Assembly: GCF_030052815.1 (NCBI RefSeq) | Contig: NC_079496.1 | Span: 8,067,278 to 8,131,277, forward strand | Reading direction: 5' to 3' | From: Hevea brasiliensis | Lineage: Eukaryota; Streptophyta; Magnoliopsida; Malpighiales; Euphorbiaceae | Length of the DNA: 64,000 bases | Shown here: piece after piece, positions 23,771 through 36,700 of the stretch | How the letters are laid out: the number at the start of each line of letters is the position of its first letter | Numbering within the stretch: position 1 is the stretch's first letter | The notes under the pieces: model-generated | Told to the model about the DNA's origin: nothing | Seen by the model: the letters and a program-made list of their open reading frames with translations, nothing else | Database searches by the model: none | Position numbers and translations under genes: made by a program

Positions 23771-26498
23771 TCAGTTACCACTATCACAATCATTACTTAA
23801 TTGAGAAGTTATTTAATTTGAATGGAGTAATTATTTTTAATTTTTATTTAAAAATATAAATTTAAAATAATTAAATTTTTATATTTGCTATAAACATTAT
23901 GTAATAACAAATAATTAAGTTAATTTGAATTTTTAATAAATTATTTAAAGTTACGTAAATCTCTTGTAATATTAATAACGTATATATTTAAAATTACTAT
24001 AATAAACGAATGATTTTATATCATCATTTTGATAAAAGGTTTATAATTTAGATTTATTTTAAATAATTATAGTAAAATTTTGTTATAATAGATAACTATA
24101 ATGCGAAAATTATATTAAAAACATTAGAAATTAGCATCACGATTAATAATTAAAAATTATAAGGAAATTATGGCTATTAAGGCACTAAATTAAAACCATC
24201 CTAACATCTTTTGGAATAATTATGCGTATTGGGTGTCGTTTTAATATATTTTGAAATTACAAAGATAAGTATAAAAGCTGGTCCATCAATATCATTACCA
24301 AACCTCTTCTCTTTCTGCTTCTAGATGAACATCATGTAAATGTTTTCGCTATTATTTGGATAGAGATATGATGAAGCATTGGGTGTGACGAGGGGCCAGT
24401 GGCCACCATTGTCGTGCAACTCATGTGCATTTCTGGAAGAACACAGTACTTAGCTTTAACGACATTGTTATGGTGTGATGCTCTGCTTGTACGACAAAGT
24501 CAATCAAAATCAAATGAAGCTGCCATTTTGGTAAGGAACAACAACAGTAAGTTGATTATTTCTGACTTTCTTGAGTCTTCACGTCTTTTTCTGATCATCA
24601 TGATGGTTTTATTTGTTGGGATTGAATTACTATGAGGCAGACTCCAAGCTATGGAATCCTGAGATCTTAATTAATTAAAAAAATAAAAACAGTCCATGGC
24701 CTTAATATCATTAAATAAATATTGATATTTGAATAATCTTTAACTTTCAATATTAAACGATCTATTAATCCAATATGTCAACTAAATGAATCTTCAATTG
24801 GGCAATTGTGGACCTTACCACTTAAAATATTGACCTAAAGAAAGCTTGAACGTGTAGGAGCCGTCTAACCAACAAACTATTGGAAAAATGAAGACACCCT
24901 TTTGTTGTCATATGGTGATCAAAAGTCTATATTTCAACAAGGGCATGTACCTAACCTTTAGTCTTTATAGCTTCATTTTGTCAAACTTATAGTCAAAATT
25001 AGGCGTTAAATAATATGCAGATGCGTGACCAAATAAGCATGTCTTAGTAGAAGATTAAAATGTGAAGACCCGAACCTAGTTCTATTGGATGGGCGATATG
25101 TTTTTAGTAGCGGATAAAGCCAAGCTTGGCATAGGCATGACATTTTCAATCAGCAATAGTACCATGAACAAAACCTCACTCAACTAACTATTCCCTCTCC
25201 CCCTTCTCCTATGTTTGATTTTTGTGGCTATTTCCTTTGGACACTGCCTACCTATTGCCTAATGCCTATTCTCTTCCTCTCAATTTGTTGGTGTCCATAT
25301 TTTTTCAACCTTTTTAGAACGAGACGGCAAAGTGACATTTAACAATTAATAGGGGATGGATTAGTAGTTAATTGTGAATTGTCAAACAAAAAGATTTGCA
25401 TTTCTTGCTATTTTATGCTTGATTGTAGCTCAAGGACACTATTTTAAAGCCAACCTTTGATTGGTTAAACTAGGAAATCTAAAACATGAAAGATTAATTG
25501 CTTATACTATGTTGGACTAATTTTATTGATTAGTCCCTCCAATCAAGCCATGCCTTTTAGGTTCAAGGATAATGGAACCCAACACCCCCTTTGTGCCAAA
25601 ATTAATTATGCAAAATTTTCAAATCATGATACTGTTTCATATTCATCACAAAGATTAAATTATAGTTTTTTTTTTTTTTACCAATTAACTTGTTTGTTGG
25701 TATTCACATTTAATGGAATACTTCAAATAATTTTAAAGGTATACTCTTCATAAATAATGAGGGGCAAAGCACATAACTGATGGTGCATATGTATTCGGAG
25801 TACTCAATAATTTCTCAGAAATAGGAGCTTATAATAACAATAATTGGGCCTAGAAGTTCTTATAATAATTGGGCAATAAGGAACAGGCGCAAATGTGAAC
25901 ATTGCCTTGTGTGAAGGTCTGGTAAAATATGATGACAGCAGGGCTAGCCTTTGTTTTCTCTTGATTCATTGCAGGCCTTAGAGAGTTTGACATGAGCCTA
26001 CCGTTTCAGATTCTAATTCATATTCAAAGTTTACAAAGAAGGCCCAAAATAGAAAATCACAAAAAATACTTTAGCTCCAAAAAGGAACAATTTTTTTTTC
26101 CTTTCCTCTTCTCAAGACAGAGGAGAGGAAAGCTCAGAGAAGTTTGCGTTAGATGTATCAGCTATTTCAGATTGTCTGGACACAAGTCACACAAACAACA
26201 AACATAAACAACCACATAAACATGTTTCAACTAGTAATCATGCCAAGTAATATTTCCACAGGATTTTACAGATTGTGGGATCCTGGAGATGATTTAGAGG
26301 ACTGGGGATAGAGTATGTACAATAATTACATTGTTATTTTACTTTCTAGGTTATCCTGGCTGCATTATACATAGATTATAATATGGTAAACTGACCCAAA
26401 TTATTCTATTTTCCTTTATTAAACCCAGATAGATATAATCCTGGTTGAAATAGGGTCATCTGCAAAATTGTATAGATGTTTAATACTTCAAAGCTTAA
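23771..26498. other. Long spacer downstream of the CCT gene
   Basis: AT-rich to about 24200, then more balanced sequence to 26300 with only short frames that show no family features (for example 24399-24635 and 25526-25753). The last 200-300 bases are probably the 3'UTR of the CCT gene. No tRNA or repeat array was seen. Confidence 0.5.
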
Positions 26499-29495
26499 TC
26501 AAATCCAGGACTGGATAGAATAGTTGCATTTGAAGGAGTTTACACCGCTTATATGAGCTAAGATATCTGCTGAATCAACCACGTCTTCTTCTTCTTTCAC
26601 TATTATCTGCAGGAAAAAAAAAATGGCAGGCAAGGAGAGGGTCACAATCCAAATTTAAAGAAGACAAAACTAATGTGAAAGTGTGATAGTTTGGACTTTT
26701 TGATATTGGAGAAAAAGAAAAATGATGTAAAATGGGTTATAAGAATCTTACATTGTCGTCATCCTCTTCATGATTGCTGCAAGCAGCTCTGTTGGTCTCT
26801 CCATAGTCATCATTCTTTGCAAACCTTCCTCTGACTCGAGGCCGGCTATCTGCCAGTGTTTTGCGACAGGCATACTGCAAATTTTCTTTAAGCATTAGTA
26901 ATAAGAACACTAATGTCTTTCAAGGCAGAAATAAAAGCATGGAGGCATGTTCCGAGACAAAGAGAGGGAGAACCTTGATTTTCTTGCTGAAATTCCTTTC
27001 ATTCCTTTTCTTCATGTACCTATGGATCTTCTCCTTCCTTTGCTCAACTGAGAGTTTGCCAACTTTGAAAGTCGAATCTTCCAAACCTGAAATATCTGAC
27101 GCCAAAGGAGTAGAATTCCCAGCTCCACCCACCAATTGCTGTGTTTCATTGTTGAGTGCCTTCCAAAGGACATGATAAGAAAATTAAAAGCGTACAACAA
27201 GCATAATTAGATACTTCATATACATCTTCCTTCATTTGGGATATAGATATAATACTTCCAGTACAGGCGACTTAATTTTGCCCAGAAACGATTGATTAAC
27301 TAATTGGCTTCAGAATGTGAAGATAAAGAACTAATTCAATAACCTTTATCACAAGTTAGAAAATAGTTAGATAACCTACTCAAGATCAAGAAAATTTTCG
27401 TCTTATTTGGCATGCCCTCTCTGTGGGTTGTTGAAGGTACTCAAAGTTGTTACCTTAAATAATATTATATACATATATTGTTCTATGTATATAATTTATG
27501 TGTTGTTAATACCTGTAGGTCTGCTGGGTTAAAGACTCGAGGGATCGTATCGGGGCAGTAAATTCCACCATTGTCACCCTGATATTCATATTCTTGTGGT
27601 TGCAATTCGGAACCCAGAAGAATACCTCCAGGGAAAATCCCAGAACTGTCAACAGATAATGCAGCAGCTATGGTCCCAGCAGATATGTACGTGCTCTTAG
27701 CAGGACCAAGAAATGCACAAGAAGGGGAAGAAGGGTTCAAAGGCACATAAGAAGGAACTGAAGACAAGCAATCTTCTTCAAAAACTGATGGCAATTGATG
27801 CCCCATAAGTGGGGGAGCAGAATCAGCAGGGTACTGGGTTAGCCCATCAGCAGACACGATATCTGATAGTGTGAGTTGAGGTTGGATGGAAGAGAAATCA
27901 AATTGGTCATGATGGGTAGTGACAAACTGGGGGACAGGAAATGTAGGGGATGAAGAAAAGTCTATGGAAGCTGAAATTTCATTATCGAGCTCATCTTGGG
28001 AATCAAAAATAAGGGACAGATTGTTATTGTTAATGTTATTTGTATTATCAGCTGCAGTGGTGGTGGCGCTAGCAGTGGTGGTGCTAGTAGTTGTGAGGGT
28101 GGTGTTGCTAGTAGTTGCGGGGGTGGTGGTGCTATTATTTCCATTATTATCTCGGCAGCTGTTGAACTCCTCAATATCTGGTGGCAATGAAAGATTATTT
28201 GTATAGGGAGGATTCTCCTCATAGCAGCAGTTCGAACTCGAAGTGACTTCAGAATTTTGCATGAAGAATTCAGGGTCCCAGAAATCCAAAATCTGAGCAC
28301 TAAGTGGGCTGGAAACATCATCCTGTAAAACAGTGAAAAACGGTGTTAAGATCATGAATCACCTAACTACCATAACCAACATATGCAATACTTATATACA
28401 TATATCTGATGATGCTACTAATATGATTGGGCTCAACCTTTCCTTTAGGCACACGACAAGCATGATTCTTCATTGTTTATGGGTTTGGATCTAATTCTTG
28501 ATCTTTGATCGATGCGATGTATCTGTTCACATAGGCCATGATTTGATAAAGACATCAAACTTAAAAGGGTAATATTCTCCAATCAAGCTGAATTTATGCC
28601 TGAAAGCCATCAAGGGTGCGGTTACTCTAAGGAGTGCTAGATGTCAATTAACTGAGCTTTCAGTTCATCACATATGCATACTCTGTATTACGTTGGAGCA
28701 ATTCAAATGGGACATATACCTAGCTAGATAGCTAGCCTACTTCATGATGTGGTTAACAAGCACCAACCTTGTTTCCATATTTGATTAAAAACACATCAAT
28801 TCTCCAAAGGAGGAGAATATCATGTGTGGATATTTTGTATGTATAGCAGAAAGAGATTGTGTATCTGTGCTCCATGTGACATGTAGGAACAAGTCTAAGC
28901 CAAGATTAGCAAGAAAACTAAATAGCATTATCAAGAATCAACTTCATGATATGGTTTTCTTTTTCACTCAAAACATAGAAAAAGCCAAGTTCCAACAATT
29001 AAAACAATTGGGATTGAAAGGGAATTAATTAGAGAGGACCCAACATGGTTAGCCATGTGAAAGTGCTGTGATTATGACACTTTGGTCAGTCTAATTGACA
29101 AAAAGAATCCAAGATCAGAAAAATTTGACACATTTATTCCAAAATGATCAGAATAGAAAGTTGATATTACTGTCAGCAAAGTGAAAAATATTACATTGAG
29201 GATGGGCACCCTTAAGATAATGACAGTTTGGTGCGGACATATATGCGTGCTTGGTCTCAAGATTGAAAAATTGTCTTTTGATGATATGGATGTAGATACA
29301 AGTTCAATTTGACTTCTCACTCTCTGATTCATTCAATTTGATAAAGAGTTGCACATAAACAAACCAATTAAGAACATTTTCTTTTGCAAGTGACTCTCTA
29401 AGCTAACTCTCCCCCGGCCCCCACCCATCCATATCAAGCATCTAATTCTTGGCTTGAAATCCCAGTTCATTATCATCAACATGGGAGGGAAAACG

Positions 29496-29542
<47 letters not shown>

Positions 29543-29996
29543 AATAACAACTGAGGAGATGTTTGAAAGAAGCACTCGGCCTGCCATGAATCAGAAAAAT
29601 GCCAAAAAAAAAAAAAAAAAAAACAAAACTATCAACTTTTCTAGTTAGCATTCAATCAAACAAATTGCAAAGAGAAGCAATAAAAAATGAAAAGAAAAAC
29701 ACCCATGAATATATCTCACAAAATTCAAAAAGCTTATAATTTGCATGAAAATTTTAATTCTAATAGATATAAATGCCAAAACAATCCATACCCTAAAACA
29801 CCAACAATACAAGAATCAATCTGGAAGAAGAAATTGAACTCGAAAATGCAAAAGAAAACATATACAAGAAAGAACAACAAGATGATTGAAGACATTACTG
29901 AATGAAAGAAAATGCAAATAATATATTCAAGAAAGAAAGAAGGAAAATTACAATTGGTGGCTGATCGGGAGGTGGATGAATCACGTCCTGCAACAT
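26499..29996 (-). CDS. CCT-motif family protein
   Basis: Five exons (29996-29952, 28322-27513, 27159-26974, 26874-26752, 26606-26499) give 423 residues. The CCT domain is complete and split over two exons: RKEKIHRYMKKRNERNFSKK then YACRKTLADSRPRVRGRFAK. CCT domains bind DNA with NF-Y subunits and carry nuclear targeting; there is no B-box, so this is not a CONSTANS-like protein. The N-terminus (MLQDVIHPPPDQPP) is a 15-codon exon followed by a 1.6-kb intron. Exon 2 has SSNCCYEENPPYTNNLSLPP, a Thr/Asn-rich tract, and CLSSVPSYVPLNPSSPSC. The end VKEEEDVVDSADILAHISGV...IQSWI is also typical of the At2g33350/At1g04500 group. The first-exon donor (ATT|GTAATT) is the least certain border. Confidence 0.9.
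28020..28155 (-). repeat. Coding Thr/Asn low-complexity tract
   Basis: ACA/ACC/ACT and AAT/AAC codons repeat within exon 2 of the CCT gene, giving runs such as TTTSTTTASATTTAA and NNINNNN. It probably expanded by slippage and is likely disordered. Confidence 0.85.
29496..29541. repeat. (ATT)n microsatellite
   Basis: About 15 ATT units within intron 1 of the CCT gene. A poly-A run follows at about 29604-29623. Confidence 0.95.
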
Positions 29997-29999
29997 CGT

Positions 30000-30957
30000 T
30001 TTGCTTTTGCTTGTTATGAAAGGATTGTTTTGTCAGCAAGGTTTTTTTCATTGCAAAGAACAACATATGACAACACCTGGTCTTAGCTTATTCAAATGTA
30101 TGACAAAAATTAACGTACCCCAACCCTCCATTATAACTGAAAAACACAAGAAAAGAAAGAGAAAGATAGTCTAAGTTGTGGAGAAATCTGAGAGAGTATG
30201 TGAACAATTATCCTGATCCTGAGAGGAGACAAGTTTGGTTTTTTGCATTAGTTAATTATAATGGCCAAGAAAAAGAAGGGTGGCAATGGGGCTGTCCTAA
30301 AAGTTAGTTATATTTATATAGGGGGAAGGTTGAGTAGTTTGGGGTGTCCGTACAGGGTGCCAGCGTGGCACTCCCTTTTTGTGTCAACCCGAGAGACGTG
30401 GATAACCGCCAGTTTTATCATTTGTCAAAATATCATTCCCATTCCCATTCCCATTCCCAAGTAGGCAAAGCTTGAGCCACACTGAAATTTTATCCTTTGG
30501 AATAATAGGAAAGGAATTTTGACTAATAATAATTTGGTCTTCAAAGGATAATCATCAAGTTGTTTTCTCTTGATTCCACTGCGTCTAAGGAAATGACCCA
30601 TCATCTTCATCAATTAATTAATTTAATGTGATTTCATTTTGAAATTGAGTCAATTTAATTCTAAATCAGACCGTGTTGAAATCTAAATACATCTACGAAA
30701 AATGCATTTGATTTCACTTAAATGTCCTTCTCCTTTTCTTTTGATATTTGACAATTGATGTTCATATTCATATTTATGCACATTCTTATCATCTGGAGTT
30801 TGGAACCAATGAAATGGTGTCACATATTGGAAGTGAATAAGGGTGGTCAAAATATTCCATTGTGTAACAGCACTCTTGATGCCTCAAATTAATGTTATAA
30901 AAAGGGAACTGAAGCCAGTTTCTCTATAAAATTTCTCAATTCTGAGTTTTTTTTTTT

Positions 30958-30988
<31 letters not shown>

Positions 30989-33420
30989 CTTAGATTCAAC
31001 TGAAACTAAAACTCAAAATTTTATAATTTTGAAGATAATTGTAATACTATTAAGTTAAAGCATATTGATTAATTTTGAGTATTTTTAAATATTTTCTTTT
31101 GTGTATTTTTTTTTTCAATTTGAAAATTGACACTTTCTCAATGTTTCTCTTCAAATCACAGTTTCCACAGTTGCGTAAGAACTTTCAACATGGGTTAAGA
31201 GTTGTCATTATTTGACGCAGAGTGGATTTATTGCCAAAAATTTGGAGAGTGACTGCCAAGTTTCTTTAATTGGCTATAACTTTATATCATGCCCTTTTTT
31301 TTTATATATATATTATGTTCCCCAATAGACATGATATTGAAGACAACACAACTTCACATATTTCTGCTTTCTAGCCCCATGTGCACTGCCATTCTAGTTA
31401 GGGATGAATAGCACTTGAGAGGCTATAAATAGGACAAATAACAAGTAATCCCTTGATTAAGCATTTTATTAACACTACATTAAATTTCATATTGTGAAAA
31501 ATTAACTTTATTTGTTTTAATTAATTAATTTAAAATTAAAACTTAGTTATTATTATTATATTAAAAAAAAAGATAAGTAGGCTATTTCGTATTCTTGATA
31601 GAAAATATTATGCTCATTACACTTGAATGCATACGAAGGAATCACACAGCGCACGAAAAATCATAGAAAAAATGTTAGTACTTTTGACAGGTTCCCTTAA
31701 GACTTAAACATCTTTTAAAGTGGTAAAGCATATAAAGAGAAAAGAAATAAAGCAAGTAACAAAGCTTAAACACACTGCAAAAGGATTCCACTTATTTTGA
31801 TTCCCAGTTGAGCAAAAAAGAAGGGCTAAGTACATAAGAACCATCAGTAAAGTGTCTTATCTATACTGAATTTCTTTGCATCAACCTATACCTTTGATGA
31901 AAATCTTTTCACACAGAGAACAGGATCCCTTAGCCTTTCAGTCTCACAAGGCTTGCAAAATCATCCTTGAACTCCAATTGCCTAGCAGCATAGACTCAGC
32001 AGCAGGCCTCATGCCTGTTTTTCCACTTGTCTAACTCATTTTAAGATTATGCTATATGCTGTAGTAGTCTAGTTCTTTCACTTAATATCAGTCCTTTTGG
32101 CTCATCTGGTAATGACAAATTCTCTTCTAGGGAGCTTCCACTTTTCCCATTTCTGCAAAATTCGACTGAGAAAAAATGGGTTTCCCATGTTCTGTGGAAA
32201 GTCTTCTTCGCGTTAATAATCTACTTACTTGGTATTGGAGATAATGTTGTGCTGTACTTTTGTTAATCATGAAACATCAAAATATTCCTACCATTGTTGG
32301 GGGTTGAAGGGGTAAGGAGCATTCATGTAGCAATCATGACATGACAGCACTTATCCAAGATTCCAAAGTAGGAACATTGGTCTGTGCTACCTAGTTGCTA
32401 GATTATAATTTGCTGTATGAGATGAAATTAATGCAATGAAATGACACTTTCATCATTGATTATATGCACCAAGACTAATATTAGTCCTATTTTTGATATC
32501 AGATTAATCGCCATTATCAGTTTTCCTGAACAACAATAAAGCTAGAAGATAATAACTCATCAACCTTACTGCAGCCAAGCAACGTCTGCATTTCTGCGCG
32601 CGTGCAACTTTTAAAGACTGATTGAAAAATGGTATATATCTCTGATAAGCTCTGCCCTATACTTTGTCCCTGCTCTAATAAAAACCAGTGACTGACATTC
32701 ATAAGTTTGCTGTTCCATTGAAGTTGCAGAAATTCGATATGGCTCAGTGAAAATTAAATTTTATATTCTGTGATATTAAACATGTGAAGAAGTGTGCCTT
32801 ATTCTCATAATTAATGCTTTACATCCTCAAGAAAAGCATTAACTAAAAATGAACGGCAATCATGCTAGCTATGTGTGTTGTCTGATTATGCAAGGCTGGA
32901 AAAATTACTACTGTCGTTCAAGATATATATGTGATTAGATCAAGTAGTCATTCACTGTCGAAAGGAAGCCGATTATTCTCCTTATTGCAATGAAGAACTA
33001 ATGGTTGCTTGATTCTGCTAGCTCTCAACAGAATCTGGGTTAGTGTGTTATCCACTCTCTTTCTAAAGGCAGAAAGCATAGTGCAGATGTGGGTAAGAAA
33101 TACTTTGCAAGTTGGCGCATACCCAATGCCAAAGTAGATGCAGGCTTAGCAGGAATAATTAAGCTAGCCTTCAACTTTCAAGTGTGTTTGGAACTAAACC
33201 AAAAGCTTCCTTGGAGCTTGAATCAATAAAGTCCCAAAATTGTGGTCTGTAACCATTATAGATTTTTCAATATATAACAATCCAAATAGGATCTGAGATA
33301 TTGCATTCAAGTCTCTTTTGCATGTGTTTGATGCCTTCTGTAATTTCTCATTGACCAGAATTTCACTGCCATATTTTCCTGCTCTCTACATGTGAAACTG
33401 TACTTCCATCATTACTAGTT
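30000..33420. other. Spacer between divergent CCT and PRP19 genes
   Basis: The first 300 bases probably hold the CCT 5'UTR and promoter. Four ATTCCC hexamers lie at about 30432-30459, poly-T then (TA)n at about 30948-30988. Short frames such as 32517-32702 (minus) show no family features. No gene, tRNA or array was seen. Confidence 0.5.
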
Positions 33421-33421
33421 T

Positions 33422-33500
33422 GTGGGCCGAGAGGAAAAGAAATTAAATACCCCTCTCTTTTAGTAAACTTGTCCGGTTATTGGGCCACAAGAAAGCCCAA
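33422..33500 (+). promoter_or_regulatory. Site II elements upstream of PRP19
   Basis: TGGGCC at 33422 and 33481 and AGCCCA at 33494 lie 210-290 bases before the PRP19 start codon. These are TCP-binding motifs common in promoters of constitutively expressed plant genes. Confidence 0.5.
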
Positions 33501-33709
33501 GCTTCATCCTCATGGTCCAGTTGGGTCGGTGTATCCCTAATCCACAGCATTGACCTGCTTTTTATTTCTTTGGCACTAATTTCGTATCTCTTTCCCTCTT
33601 CGCTTTAGCTGCTGCTGCTGCTGCTTCCAGTGCTGCTTAATTTCACAAATCATTAGCTCCTGCTTGTGAACGGTAGTAGCCCAACACAGAAAACCTAGCT
33701 TTCTTCATA

Positions 33710-36700
33710 ATGCACTGCTCAAGTAACTCTCTTTCTCTCTTCCCTCTGCGTTTGAATATCACACTTTTTGTATGTGTTTATGGATCTCTGTTTTTGATTG
33801 TGCTGTTTTGTGCCTACAGTCTCCGGCGAGGTGCCGGAAGAGCCCGTGGTCTCGAAGAAGTCTGGGCTTTTATATGAGAAGCGTTTAATCGAGAGGCACA
33901 TATCCGTATGTTTATCTTTTTTTTTTTAATTTTTATTTGATTTTTATGCAATTTAGGGTTTCGGTTTCTAATGTTTATGTTTGCCCGCGAGAAAATGCAG
34001 GGCAAGCAAATTTGAAGGTTTTTCGTTTTTTTCTTTTTAGTACTTCAAATGAAAAATTGAGGGAAGCATGCAAGTAATATAATAATAATAAAAAAAAACT
34101 TGTTTAGGGTTTTGATATGAGGGTTGAATTTAGTTTGGTTATTGGGAAAAAAAGACTGAAAGAAACAAATTAATAGTTGGAGTATTGAATTTTTTTACTT
34201 CTGTACATGTGAGGTAACAAGACCATTTATTTAACTAATCTCAGGTCATGTGGCTGTTCCATTTTTCATTATGAAAAATCAGGGTTACAATACACCTGAG
34301 GAAATAGGGACCTATATCTAGAGGAGACTTTTGGTTTTTTTTTATTTATTTATTTATTTATTTATTTTATATGTTTCTTCTATCTCTTTTGGAACAATTT
34401 AAATCCTAAGAAGAAAGGATGCGTAGGATGTCTCCCCTCCCTACAACAGAATGTTTTTTGTCTCCTGTTAGGCAATCTATAAATTGATAGCTTGGTTTTT
34501 TATGTTTTAGCCTTATGTTTGATAAACCCTGTATTGTTGTTTATCATCTAATTAGGATTATGGAAAATGCCCAATTACTGGGGAACCACTTACAATGGAT
34601 GACATTGTTCCGGTCAAAACAGGCAAGGTATACTTTGTGGACATTTCTTGTTAATAAAAGTTTTATATATTCAATATTCGTATAACCTTTTCATGATTAA
34701 CTTTTTTGGTTCTTGTGGCTTTCCCTTTAGATTGTGAAACCAAGAACTGTGCAGACTGCTAGCATCCCTGGGATGCTTGGAATGTTCCAGAATGTATGTA
34801 TACCTTAATCATTCCCTTGATAAATCCATTTATATTAAAAATGAGAATGATGCTTGCATTGCATTGATTTCACATCTAATCATCACCATCAGGTTGATAA
34901 TCATTTGTGTGATGGTTTATACTCAATCATATGTTGCGTTTATTTGTTATCAATCTCAAATGGTTCCTTTTGATTGTGGTTGATGATTTACAAGATATAT
35001 GTTTCCTTAGAGTTCATTTACAGCGATAGATATTGGTGAATGGTGACAATTTGAACTTTTAATTGGTGGAGATATATTGACTGCAAAAATAGAAATGTAT
35101 CTTTAACTATAAGGCATAGTTATATATATACATCGATCATCCGATTGTATCCCTAAGCATTTGGCTGGCTGTTCATTGAATGCTTGTTGCGTGTTCATTT
35201 TACTGTATGCAAATTGTTACAGTGGCCTATATTATTGAGAATAATTTCCTTTTTTTTTTATTTGAATTACTTAAAAAGTTTTTCTATTTGGTTATTATAG
35301 GAATGGGATGGTCTGATGCTTTCTAATTTTGCTTTGGAGCAACAACTACATACTGCAAGGCAAGAGCTAAGCCATGCATTATACCAGGTAATTGAACTCA
35401 GTTACAGCTTGCTAATATTGTGATTTTGATGCAAATCTGTCATGTATCATCCTCTGGTTAAATCTCAACAAATCATGTTTCCTATTGTCATATGTTCCTG
35501 TTCTTCTTTGGTTCAGTTCAGCATTGTCTTTGTCAAGTTATTGACGCCATTCCTCTTAGTGTACTTATGTTTACTATTAGTTTTTCTTTTCTAGTAAATC
35601 TGTTGTAGATTGGATTTTTGAAAGTGTCACTTGCTTACTTAATTATTTGGACTTGGGTCTACTTTATGGTTATTATTTTGGGCAGCATGATGCTGCTTGC
35701 CGAGTGATTGCAAGGCTTAAAAAGGAAAGGGATGAAGCAAGGCTATTACTTGCACAAGCTGAGAGGCAAATGCCTATGTTAGCAACAGCAGCTGCTACAG
35801 CTAATGCCTCTGCTCTTAGCAATGGAAAAAGAGGTATTTCCTTGTATGCTTCGTGGTTTTATAGTTTGATTCCATCGATATTCAATTCCTCATTTAGGAT
35901 TTGATGTCACTTTAGCTGCTGAGGACGGTGATTTGGGGCCACCTGGAAAGAGAGCACATGCTGGAATTTCTGACATCATTACTAAGTTAACAGACTGTAA
36001 TGCGGCTCTTTCACAACAGCGGAAAAAGCGGCAGGTATTCTGAGCTTAAGTTTGTAGATTTTCAATTTTGAAGTACACTTTTTAGGGATCATTGATTTTT
36101 CATAACTCATAATATTCTTGTTTCATATATTTAAGAGCAGCAGCAAGTTTAATGAAGTTAGGATTCTTTCTCCATGTTGATTTCTTATCTTTCCTTTTCC
36201 ATGTTGATTAGATTCCTCCAACATTGTCTCCTATTGATGCTTTAGAGAGGTACACACAGCTTTCCAGTCATCCCCTTCACAAAACCAGCAAGCCAGGCAT
36301 TGTCTCTATTGATATCCATTACCCTAAGGTACAGGGATGTTTAGAATTTGTCCTTTATGTATGTTCATGTACTCGCATGTGTTGTGTGTTTAGCAGATTT
36401 TATGGCAAACTGTCTGCAAGATGTGTGTTATGCAGGTGCTCTTCTGATTGAGAATGTTGTAGCAGCTGCCCTTGACTTGTGGCAGCTATAGGTTTTTACA
36501 GAAAGCTTTAGGCAGGTGGTTCTTCTAATACAATCAATGAATTTGCATGCTCTTGTCACTTCTGACTTGAGTGTGATGAGCCAAAATTTCTTTTGAATAA
36601 TAGCGAGGGGGCAAATGAAAAATATGAGGTGAATATTGGAAAAGAAAAAAAAATATAAACCCCTAATGTTAAGTGATGCAAGTGGGCTTGTTAAAACCTT

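Noticed and set aside
24399..24635. 78-codon plus frame
   Set aside because: No domain, no splice partners and no conserved motif seen.
27919..28206. 95-codon plus-strand frame rich in Val and Ser
   Set aside because: It is the antisense shadow of the Thr/Asn tract of the CCT gene.
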